Source: Fibrobacter sp.
Lineage (GTDB): Bacteria > Fibrobacterota > Fibrobacteria > Fibrobacterales > Fibrobacteraceae
Length of the DNA stretch: 5,483 nucleotides
Direction: 5' to 3'
Assembly: GCA_021443065.1 (NCBI GenBank)
Contig: JABUUR010000493.1
Span: forward strand, 1-5,483
Shown here: one piece after another, positions 1-5,483 of the stretch
Numbering within the stretch: position 1 is the stretch's first letter
How the letters are laid out: every line of letters starts with the position of its first letter
The notes under the pieces: model-generated
Seen by the model: only the letters and a program-made list of their open reading frames with translations
Databases searched by the model: none
Told to the model about the DNA's origin: nothing
Position numbers and translations under genes: made by a program

Positions 1-94
1 CGGGCTTGCCCCGGGACCTCCGTTGCAGCCTGTCATCCCGGGCTTGCCCCGGGACCTCCATTAATCTGTCATCCCGGGCTTGCCCCGGGACCCT
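1..94. repeat. Cluster of three dispersed palindromic repeats
   Basis: Three near-identical copies of a 28-base unit lie head to tail in the same orientation: a copy cut by the window edge (1-20), then 31-58 and 67-94. The unit begins TGTCATCCCGGG and contains a perfect inverted repeat, TCCCGGG and CCCGGGA, around the 5-base loop CTTGC (36-54 in the second copy). The unit-free gaps are 10 and 8 bases and unrelated. The hairpin is GC-rich but has no following T-run, so it is not a standard intrinsic terminator. Similar elements are widely scattered between genes in several bacterial groups. Their function is not established here. No gene is seen in this stretch. Confidence 0.85.
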
Positions 95-100
95 CGGTAC

Positions 101-160
101 TGTCACCCTGGAGGGAGGTACGACCGATAGGGCCCAAGGCGGCATAGCCCCTCGCGTCAT
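101..160. repeat. Probable second type of intergenic repeat
   Basis: This block between two palindromic repeat copies begins TGTCACCCTGGAGGG, with a short CCCT/AGGG inverted repeat at 106-115, then a GGGCCC palindrome at 130-135, and ends CCCCTCGCGTCAT. It starts with the same TGTCA as the neighbouring repeats but then diverges. From memory, blocks of this kind are found dispersed in bacterial intergenic regions. Only one copy is present in the window, so its repeat status is inferred. It shows no convincing coding potential. Confidence 0.4.
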
Positions 161-167
161 TATAGCT

Positions 168-195
168 TGTCATCCCGGGCTTGCCCCGGGATCTC
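168..195. repeat. Palindromic repeat overlapping the acyltransferase 3' end
   Basis: This is a full 28-base copy of the same repeat, with arms TCCCGGG and CCCGGGA at 173-191. It differs from the upstream copies by T instead of C in its last bases (ATCTC rather than ACCTC). It lies inside the 3' end of the minus-strand acyltransferase gene and provides that gene's stop codon and last seven codons. In the mRNA it would form a hairpin exactly at the end of the coding region, but no U-tract follows. Confidence 0.85.
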
Positions 196-1282
196 GTTTA
201 AGAATTTTCCCGAGCATCTTTCCGAACAGCGGGTACCGTGGCCTGTTCAGTATAAAACTGAAGGGCGTCACAATGATGATGCAATACATCACAACCGCGC
301 ACACCACGGAAAACACCGTCATCGCCAGGATGTACAGTATAAACTGCAAATCTTCGGGCGGATTAAACGCCACCTTGTTCCACCATTCCTTTGCAATAAA
401 GAACTTGAACAGCGGAAATGCAACCACCTGGTGAAACGGCAGCAAAACCAGGTTGAACTTCACGAAATACGCAAAAAAGCGATTGGTCAACCCGCGGCAC
501 AAAATGGTAAACCCAATAGCCCCCAGCAGGGCGCACAAAAGGGGCAAATGGTACTCCCCGTAGTTGGAAAGGTACATGTCTATGTGCATGTTGGGCATGG
601 TGGTGTGCTTTCGAATGTAAAGGGTCAACAGGAACGTTCCCGCCATAAGGGCCGCCCCCACCAGCAGCGAAAGCCAGCGCCTGCTCACGAGTGGCTGGTA
701 GATAAAGCGCAACTTCGTGCTGGTGAACAAGAACCCGAAGTAGGTAAACACGATTCCGAAAAGTGCCGCGTCAATGTTCCACACCATCATGGCGCGGGTG
801 TGCATGTTGTAGAAAATTCCAAAACCGAGGAGCGCAAAAACCCCAAGGCCCGTAAGCCATATATTCCGCCTGCACTTGTGGTAAATGACATAAAGGAAAA
901 TGTCGCTGAAAAGCAAGGCCCCCAGAAACCACACGCTAAAGTGGCGCATCTGGTTTACGGACTTGCAGATATGCTCCAACGCAAATGTCAAGTTCCAGCC
1001 GAGGTTGAACACCGACCTGAATACAATGTCGAACAGCGAACAAAGCAGGGCAAGGCTCAAGGCCGGAACCAGGTAGCCCTTTATCTTCTTGACTAGAAAA
1101 TCCCCGGGGCTGATGTTGTCCGGCCTGAAGGTCATTCCGTTCAAGAAAAAGAACAGCGGAATATGAAAGGCGTACACAAAGGACACGGCTACGCATTCCT
1201 TGTAACCGTGCATAAAAACCACCAGCAGCAAGCCCAGGAACTTGGCGGTGTCTATAAACTGTACGCGCTTGTTTTCGGGCAT
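170..1282 (-). CDS. Membrane-bound acyltransferase, family 3 (fucose 4-O-acetylase-like)
   Basis: A 370-residue polytopic membrane protein that I place in the Acyl_transf_3 family, whose members move acetyl or other acyl groups onto sugars of polysaccharides, LPS or glycoconjugates at the inner membrane. Visible hallmarks are the N-terminal FIDTAKFLG segment leading into a helix that ends in His25, the FHIPLFFFLNGM motif (39-50, His40), a VWFLGALLFSD helix (117-127), WNIDAALFG (168-176) and LLPFHQ (280-285). About ten hydrophobic helices span the chain, and the length is normal for the family. The ATG is forced: an in-frame TAA at 1313-1315 lies upstream with no ATG, GTG or TTG between. No Shine-Dalgarno sequence is visible. 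It starts 50 bases after the propeller-barrel gene and is probably its operon partner. The C-terminal DPGASPG and the stop codon come from a palindromic repeat. The acceptor sugar cannot be told from the sequence. Confidence 0.87.
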   Translation of the reverse strand: MPENKRVQFIDTAKFLGLLLVVFMHGYKECVAVSFVYAFHIPLFFFLNGMTFRPDNISPGDFLVKKIKGYLVPALSLALLCSLFDIVFRSVFNLGWNLTFALEHICKSVNQMRHFSVWFLGALLFSDIFLYVIYHKCRRNIWLTGLGVFALLGFGIFYNMHTRAMMVWNIDAALFGIVFTYFGFLFTSTKLRFIYQPLVSRRWLSLLVGAALMAGTFLLTLYIRKHTTMPNMHIDMYLSNYGEYHLPLLCALLGAIGFTILCRGLTNRFFAYFVKFNLVLLPFHQVVAFPLFKFFIAKEWWNKVAFNPPEDLQFILYILAMTVFSVVCAVVMYCIIIVTPFSFILNRPRYPLFGKMLGKILKRDPGASPG

Positions 1283-1332
1283 TGCGATTGTACTGGGGGT
1301 AAGGGGTCTGGGTTAAAATTTAGGGTAGGGGG
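1283..1332. other. G-tract-rich intercistronic spacer
   Basis: The 50-base gap between the barrel gene's stop and the acyltransferase start carries five G-runs on the plus strand (1295-1299, 1303-1306, 1310-1312, 1323-1325, 1328-1332), separated by 3, 3, 10 and 2 bases. The operon mRNA would therefore carry C-runs here, while the template DNA strand has the G-runs. This arrangement fits a loose G-quadruplex pattern. There is no ribosome-binding site for the downstream gene in it. Confidence 0.5.
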
Positions 1333-3522
1333 TTAGAACTTGAACAGCATTCCAAAGCGCATCTGGCCGTCGCGAACACCGTCGTTGTCGCCCACGTCCT
1401 TGATGGTGGCAAAGTCAAACTGCAGCATGTCCGACAGCATAAAGCCAAAGCCGAAATCCACCTCGTTGCGCTTGCCCGTCTGGTCGTGCAGGTAACCTAC
1501 ACGCAGGGCGATGGTGTTGGAGTATATAAATTCCAGGCCGGCGTTCAAAACGCCCTGCATAATGGAATTCTTGAACTGCTCAAAGAAACCGTCGCCGCCC
1601 CGTTCGGGGTTGATCAGGGATTTCCAGCTGGCAATGTAGAACGGCTCCGGATTGCCGCGGTCGTCGTCGTATACCACCTCGCGGTTGTAGTCCACCGCAG
1701 CCGTCAGTTTGTAGTCGGCCAAGGCGAGAATCTCGTAAGAAAGTCCCAAGCGCCAGGTCAGGGGAATGGGGTCTTCGATGGTCTTGTCAACGTAGTAGAC
1801 GCTGGGCCCGATGTTCATGAGGGCCGCTGCAAAGTTCAACTTGGGAATAATCAGGTTCTTTTTCAGAATGCCGATGTCAAAGGCGTAACCGAAGGTGGTG
1901 GCCTCCTCTTCGCCCGCCCCTGCGCCGGAACTTAGGTCGGAGTAGAAGAACTTGATGGAAATGCCCAGGCCCCAATCGCCGGGGAATCGGGTGCCGTAAC
2001 TTACGCCGCCCACGATTTCGGAACTGTTGTAGGCCACCAGGTCGTCTGCGTCAATGTCGTCCGAGGCAACCGTAGAGCCAAAACTTACAAAGTTCACGAA
2101 GGCACCCAAGGTACCCCAGTCGTTCAGCGGAATGGTCATGCCGCCGTAAAGGTGGTACAAGTCCGGAATGTTCAACACCGGCAAAAGCTTTTCGTAGAAC
2201 GCGGTCAACTGGTAGTCGGCGTCCTTGAACTGCTCCATGCCGTTGGCGGTGCTGAACCACACGTCGTTGCCTTGGGGTATCACCGTCCACACCTTGTTCA
2301 CCGAAAGGCCGTTCCCCGAGTGGTAGTGAACCCACTCGTCGTCCTTTTTGACGGAGCCTTCCTGTTCTGCGGTGCCACGCTCCAGTTCGGCCTTCCGACC
2401 GCTGGCGGTTGCGTAGTCCGGCAGGTGCCGCCACACGCCCTTGTCGGTGGCAATCCAGATTCCGCCCTTCTGGTCTACGGAAACGTCGTTCACATGGTTG
2501 TTGGCAAACTGCACCTGCTCCCACTTGCGCAGGTTGAAATGGCTAAGGCCGCCTGCGTGGGCCGCCCACACGTGGCCCGAACTGTCTACGGCCAAGGCCA
2601 GGGGCTTAAGGTCCATCACGCCGTCTTCTTCGGTGAACAGGCTCCAGCGGTCCTTGTCGTTTACGGATTTCTTGGGGACAAGTCGTGCAACGCCTGCACC
2701 GTCTGCGGCAACGAAAAGTTCCTTGCGGCTTTCGGACCAGGCCAGCGCGTTAATCTTTTGGCTGGGCAACACCTTGCCCTTTTGCTCGAACTGGCCGTTG
2801 CGGTACACGAACAAGCCGTCGTCGGTACCGATCCAGATAGAGGCGCCCTGGCTTACCAGGGCCGAAATCCTGTGGTTGCCCAGTTCGGAGTCGTAGTTTT
2901 TCCAGCCCTTGCCGTCAAAGCGGTACAAGGACTTGGGGGTGCCCACCCACAGTTTTTCGGTGCGGCTTTCGTAAAGTACCGCGGTAATGGTGTCCTTGAC
3001 CACCAGGTTCCAGGGCATCTTCACTTCCACCACATGCTTTTCGTCTTCGGCGGACTTGATTTCGTTAAAGGCCTTCACCTGGCGCACGTATTCGTCCAGG
3101 CCCCGTTCGGTGCCCACATAGACCTTCACCGCGTCGCGGACCTTGGCGTTGCCCTGCAGGGTAATGGAATGGTAGTTCACCCATTCCTCGCCGTCGAACT
3201 TCAAGATACCTTCGGCGGTGCCTGCCCAAAGTTCGCTCTTGCTAAAGAACCCGTTCTTGGAGCGGGAGGCCATGCGGGTAAAGTAGGGGGCGTTTGCCGC
3301 CTTGGCGGGGTAGGACATGCGCCATTCGTCGGACAGGGGCCCAAAGGCAAGCCCTGCCGGGTTGTAATACATGGCGGTAGCGTCGTCTGCAAGGGCTGCA
3401 CCTGCTTCGCCCATGCCCAGTTGACGGGCGCCGACGGGCATTTCTAGTGTGATAATGGCAGACCCTGCCGCAAAAGTCAGGGCCGGGGCCAATAATAAGG
3501 CAGAAAGAATGTGTTTACGCAA
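1333..3522 (-). CDS. PorV/PorQ-like outer-membrane barrel with inserted beta-propeller
   Basis: A 729-residue exported protein. Residues 1-19 form a signal peptide (MRK, hydrophobic core, ending TFAA). Residues 27-60, with GARQLGMGEAG and MYYNPAGLAF, match the N-terminal signature of PorV/PorQ (UPF0164/FadL-like) outer-membrane proteins. Residues about 97-442 contain roughly eight propeller-type repeats with LWVGT, IWIGTDDG, VWAAHAGG, IWIATDKG and VWFSTANG strands, resembling the Reg_prop repeats of two-component sensors. From about 452 (PDLYHLYGGMTIP) the barrel pattern resumes with alternating strands, and the chain ends in Phe (MRFGMLFKF), as outer-membrane barrels usually do. Family members without a propeller are typically about half this size. 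The start is TTG, chosen because a GGAGG precedes it and it preserves the whole signal peptide. The next ATG, at residue 28, would remove it. It overlaps the upstream gene by 8 bases. The propeller's ligand is unknown; a role in sensing, adhesion or type IX secretion is only inference. Confidence 0.85.
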   Translation of the reverse strand: MRKHILSALLLAPALTFAAGSAIITLEMPVGARQLGMGEAGAALADDATAMYYNPAGLAFGPLSDEWRMSYPAKAANAPYFTRMASRSKNGFFSKSELWAGTAEGILKFDGEEWVNYHSITLQGNAKVRDAVKVYVGTERGLDEYVRQVKAFNEIKSAEDEKHVVEVKMPWNLVVKDTITAVLYESRTEKLWVGTPKSLYRFDGKGWKNYDSELGNHRISALVSQGASIWIGTDDGLFVYRNGQFEQKGKVLPSQKINALAWSESRKELFVAADGAGVARLVPKKSVNDKDRWSLFTEEDGVMDLKPLALAVDSSGHVWAAHAGGLSHFNLRKWEQVQFANNHVNDVSVDQKGGIWIATDKGVWRHLPDYATASGRKAELERGTAEQEGSVKKDDEWVHYHSGNGLSVNKVWTVIPQGNDVWFSTANGMEQFKDADYQLTAFYEKLLPVLNIPDLYHLYGGMTIPLNDWGTLGAFVNFVSFGSTVASDDIDADDLVAYNSSEIVGGVSYGTRFPGDWGLGISIKFFYSDLSSGAGAGEEEATTFGYAFDIGILKKNLIIPKLNFAAALMNIGPSVYYVDKTIEDPIPLTWRLGLSYEILALADYKLTAAVDYNREVVYDDDRGNPEPFYIASWKSLINPERGGDGFFEQFKNSIMQGVLNAGLEFIYSNTIALRVGYLHDQTGKRNEVDFGFGFMLSDMLQFDFATIKDVGDNDGVRDGQMRFGMLFKF

Positions 3523-4078
3523 GTTGCCTCCAGTCCGGTACGTCGTAGCTGCTCCCGTGGGAGGGTATTACAGCCTTCCAGCCGGATTTGCTGGGGTTTT
3601 CCCAGGGCTGCTTCGGCAACACCTTGCAGTCGCAACCCAGAACGTAGGGCGGCAGAATCTCGGCATGGTTGCGGATCTGCTCCCGGGTGATAAAGTTTTC
3701 TTCGTTGACGAACTTGCAGTAGTTCTTGCCCTTGGGGCCAAGGACTATGCGGTAGGTTGCGGTACCGTTGCGGTCGCCTTCGTCAATGACCTTGATGGTT
3801 TCTTCCATGGTCATGTGCCACTGGGCAATCAAGGATTCCCTCTGGTCAGGGGTAAGGTCCTGGGTTTCGAGCCAGGAACGCAGGGAGGCGTCGGAGGGCT
3901 TTACCGCTTCCAGCGATTCTCGGGCGGGGCGGACCACTACGGCGTACTGGCCCGACACGTCGATAACCTCCTTAGGTTCGTCTTTTTCGTCGGAACTATG
4001 GATAATGACATAGGCCCCGATGGCTGCGAGGATTATCGACAGCACGATAATTGCGATGACAATGATTATTGATAGCAT
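3515..4078 (-). CDS. Membrane-anchored protein of unknown function
   Basis: I do not recognise this protein. Read from the ATG at 4078 it has 187 residues: one strongly hydrophobic N-terminal segment (about residues 1-27, very rich in Ile), a charged stretch SSDEKDEPKE, then a soluble domain of about 145 residues. That domain contains a helical-looking SLRSWLETQDLTPDQRE, a strand-like TATYRIVLGPKGKNYCKF and a CDC motif near the C-terminus, with three Cys in all. The single helix suggests an inner-membrane anchor with the domain probably outside the cytoplasm, although orientation is unclear. An in-frame ATG at 4123 would add 15 residues, but no ribosome-binding sequence precedes it, whereas a weak GGAA precedes the 4078 start. 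The gene's 3' end holds the ribosome-binding site and TTG start of the barrel gene, so the two are likely translationally coupled and may act together. Confidence 0.75.
   Translation of the reverse strand: MLSIIIVIAIIVLSIILAAIGAYVIIHSSDEKDEPKEVIDVSGQYAVVVRPARESLEAVKPSDASLRSWLETQDLTPDQRESLIAQWHMTMEETIKVIDEGDRNGTATYRIVLGPKGKNYCKFVNEENFITREQIRNHAEILPPYVLGCDCKVLPKQPWENPSKSGWKAVIPSHGSSYDVPDWRQLA
3527..3531 (-). promoter_or_regulatory. Shine-Dalgarno deciding a TTG start
   Basis: On the minus strand GGAGG lies four bases before the TTG at 3522-3520. The site sits inside the last codons of the upstream gene (TGG AGG CAA CTT GCG TAA), so a ribosome ending that gene is already placed at the next start. 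This supports TTG as the start of the propeller-barrel gene and suggests coupled translation. Confidence 0.7.
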
Positions 4079-4150
4079 ATTCAATTCCGTTTGGGAAAAA
4101 CCCGTACTCTCAAAAACTAGCATTTTCTATTTTGTGGGATAGGAGATATT
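4079..4150. promoter_or_regulatory. Divergent intergenic region, presumed back-to-back promoters
   Basis: Only 72 bases separate the starts of the minus-strand operon and the plus-strand FKBP gene, so both promoters should lie here or extend into the coding regions. The stretch is clearly more AT-rich than its surroundings (for example TTTTCTATTTTG at 4123-4134), as expected for a promoter. I could not pick out convincing -35 and -10 pairs on either strand. If the operon's first gene instead starts at 4123, the gap shrinks to 27 bases. Confidence 0.45.
4141..4145 (+). promoter_or_regulatory. Shine-Dalgarno of the FKBP gene
   Basis: AGGAG stands five bases before the ATG at 4151. It is the clearest ribosome-binding site of the four genes and fixes the start of the FKBP protein. 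Confidence 0.75.
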
Positions 4151-5419
4151 ATGTCGAAATTAAAGATTTTTCTTGTTCTGTTGGTAAGTGTAACCTGTTT
4201 CGCCGTGCCGTTTAAAATCGAAACCGTAAAAGAAGGTTCGGGCACCCCCATCCGCGCAGGGCAACTGATCAAGGTCCATTACAAGGGATACCTCTACCAA
4301 GACAGCACAAAACTTGCAAATGTGTCAAAAATAGACAGTATTTCTGCTGCGGCCGCAGCCGGAGTTGCGTCCACAGCCGACTCCGCAAGCGCAACCTCCG
4401 ATTCCGAAGCTCCCGCACAACAAAATCTGCCCTTTGCCGACTCCTACGCAAACGGCGAACCCCTGGAATTTACCATCGGCATGGGCATGGTCATTCCCGG
4501 CTGGGAAAAGGGCCTCATGGGTATGAAGGTGGGGGAGGTCCGTAAACTCTACATCCCTTACCAGATGGCCTACGGCGAAAACTCCCTGGAGGGTATTCCC
4601 GCATTTTCCGACCTCTATTTCGAGGTGGAACTGGTGGCCGCCGAAAAACCCATGGAACCGGACTCGTTCCCCAAGAACGTGGAAAGTTTAAAATGGAAGG
4701 AGACCGCCAAGGGCCTTAAGGTTTACGATGAAAAGATAGGTACCGGAAAACCCGCCGCCATGGGCTCCGTACTCAAGACACACTACACCGGCTGGCTTTT
4801 GTCTGGTCGCAAGTTCGGCAGTTCCAAGGACATGGGCAAGCCCCTGCAGGCAGTCCTTGGGGCTGGCAAGATGATCAAGGGCTGGGAGGTCGGCCTAGAG
4901 GGCATGCGCGAGGGAGGCATCCGCTGGTTCCGGGTTTCCCCCAACATGGGCTACGGTGCCACGGCCTACTCCATGATTCCTGCCAATTCTACCCTGATTT
5001 TCAAGGTGGAACTTGTTTCTTCTGAAATAGACGAGGCCATTGCGGCATCCATGGACTTTTTCCCGGACACAACTGCCTTGACCTTTGAAAACGGCCCCGA
5101 AGGCCTGCGCTACGCCATTATCAAGCAAGGCGAGGGCGAACCTGCCCAAAAGGGCGAAACCGCCCGCGTCCACTACACCGGCTGGCTTACCAACGGCTAC
5201 AAGTTCGACAGTTCCCGCGACCGCGGTCAGGAATTCGCATTCCCCTTGGGCGGTGGCCGTGTAATCCGCGGCTGGGAATTGGGCGTGCAGGGCATGCTCC
5301 CCGGCGAAAAGCGCATTCTGGTGGTCCCCCCGGGAATCGGTTACGGCAACCGCGCCGCAGGTCCCATCCCCGCCGGCTCCACCCTGATCTTCGCTGTCGA
5401 ATACCTCGGCCAAGACTAA
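4151..5419 (+). CDS. Exported triple-domain FKBP-type peptidyl-prolyl cis-trans isomerase
   Basis: A 422-residue protein expected to catalyse proline cis-trans isomerisation during folding of exported proteins. Residues 1-18 form a signal peptide (MSKLK, hydrophobic core, CFA); Cys16 lacks a good lipobox, so a lipoprotein is less likely. Three FKBP domains follow at about 22-165, 180-291 and 308-421. Each has the V/T-HY-x-G strand, the GW motif (Trp118, Trp245, Trp375), a YG turn (Tyr141, Tyr268, Tyr398) and an IPA-type end. Domain 3 keeps the full pocket, including Phe352-Asp353 and Tyr342. Domain 2 has Gly223, and domain 1 Ala96, where the pocket Asp is expected. Domain 1 also carries a roughly 40-residue Ala/Ser-rich insertion (about 52-93). 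Most bacterial FKBPs have one such domain. It is divergently placed next to the outer-membrane protein operon, so a periplasmic folding role is plausible, but the client is unknown. Confidence 0.92.
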   Translation: MSKLKIFLVLLVSVTCFAVPFKIETVKEGSGTPIRAGQLIKVHYKGYLYQDSTKLANVSKIDSISAAAAAGVASTADSASATSDSEAPAQQNLPFADSYANGEPLEFTIGMGMVIPGWEKGLMGMKVGEVRKLYIPYQMAYGENSLEGIPAFSDLYFEVELVAAEKPMEPDSFPKNVESLKWKETAKGLKVYDEKIGTGKPAAMGSVLKTHYTGWLLSGRKFGSSKDMGKPLQAVLGAGKMIKGWEVGLEGMREGGIRWFRVSPNMGYGATAYSMIPANSTLIFKVELVSSEIDEAIAASMDFFPDTTALTFENGPEGLRYAIIKQGEGEPAQKGETARVHYTGWLTNGYKFDSSRDRGQEFAFPLGGGRVIRGWELGVQGMLPGEKRILVVPPGIGYGNRAAGPIPAGSTLIFAVEYLGQD

Positions 5420-5424
5420 CCTGC

Positions 5425-5476
5425 TGTCATCCCGGCCCCTTCTCGCATTGTCATCCCGGGCTTGACCCGGGACCTC
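5425..5476. repeat. Truncated and full palindromic repeat copies after the FKBP gene
   Basis: Five bases after the FKBP stop codon a truncated copy (5425-5439, TGTCATCCCGGCCCC) is followed by a full 28-base copy (5449-5476) with arms TCCCGGG and CCCGGGA around the loop CTTGA. The loop differs by one base from the CTTGC of the copies at the left end. The orientation is the same as at the left end. The hairpin could mark or stabilise the mRNA 3' end, but there is no T-run, so I do not call it a terminator. Confidence 0.8.
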
Positions 5477-5483
5477 GCCCCTC

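Noticed and set aside
1..195. CRISPR array
   Set aside because: The repeats are 28 bases and near-identical, but the gaps are only 8-10 bases and then about 73, no cas genes are seen, and further copies occur at the far end of the window. A dispersed palindromic repeat fits better.
6..434. 142-codon open frame at the left edge
   Set aside because: It runs through the repeat units, giving repeated LSSRACPGT, and then antisense to the acyltransferase. There is no sign of a real protein.
167..1096. 309-codon open frame on the plus strand opposite the acyltransferase
   Set aside because: The product is a Gln/His/Lys-rich chain without family features, starting inside the palindromic repeat. The minus-strand frame has membrane helices and family motifs.
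2152..3447. Long open frame of 431 codons on the plus strand, antisense to the propeller-barrel gene
   Set aside because: Its product has no recognisable domain, and the opposite strand encodes a clear signal peptide, propeller repeats and barrel. The open frame is best explained by GC-rich third positions of the real gene.
4196..4201. Lipoprotein cysteine in the FKBP signal peptide
   Set aside because: Cys16 follows Val-Thr, which does not fit the usual lipobox with Gly, Ala or Ser at -1. Ordinary signal-peptidase cleavage after CFA is more likely.
4895..5413. 172-codon minus-strand open frame inside the FKBP gene
   Set aside because: It is the shadow of FKBP domains 2 and 3, which are unmistakable on the plus strand.
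5449..5476. Intrinsic terminator of the FKBP gene
   Set aside because: The stem is strong and well placed, but no T-run follows and the same unit occurs in non-terminator positions, so it is reported as a repeat only.

Overview
The window looks like a piece of a Gram-negative chromosome from the Fibrobacterota or a close relative in the wider FCB assemblage. This is an inference. It rests on an outer-membrane barrel with the PorV/PorQ-type N-terminal signature, Reg_prop-like propeller repeats, a secreted multi-domain FKBP isomerase, and many GC-rich palindromic repeats of the TGTCATCCCGGG type. No rRNA or other marker gene is present to fix the taxonomy. All protein genes appear to concern the cell envelope.

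Layout: positions 1-195 hold no gene apart from the last codons of the acyltransferase, and are packed with a dispersed palindromic repeat plus a second, unrelated repeat-like block. A three-gene minus-strand set follows, read from right to left: a small membrane-anchored protein of unknown function (3515-4078), a large PorV-like outer-membrane protein carrying an inserted beta-propeller (1333-3522), and a membrane-bound family 3 acyltransferase (170-1282). The first two overlap by 8 bases, and the third begins 50 bases after the second, so they are probably one operon. On the plus strand, separated by only about 70 bases, a divergent gene (4151-5419) encodes an exported protein with three FKBP-type peptidyl-prolyl isomerase domains. 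Further copies of the palindromic repeat follow it, so the four-gene block is bracketed by the same repeat family in the same orientation.

How the genes may work together (inference): the propeller-barrel protein would be the surface or outer-membrane component, the short anchored protein its co-translated partner, the acyltransferase a modifier of envelope glycans, and the FKBP protein a periplasmic folding helper. No phage, transposase, CRISPR, tRNA or rRNA was seen.

The points most worth a second look are the propeller inserted near the start of a PorV-like barrel, the FKBP triplet in which only the last domain keeps all canonical pocket residues, the acyltransferase C-terminus and stop codon supplied by a palindromic repeat, and the five G-tracts filling the spacer between two operon genes.
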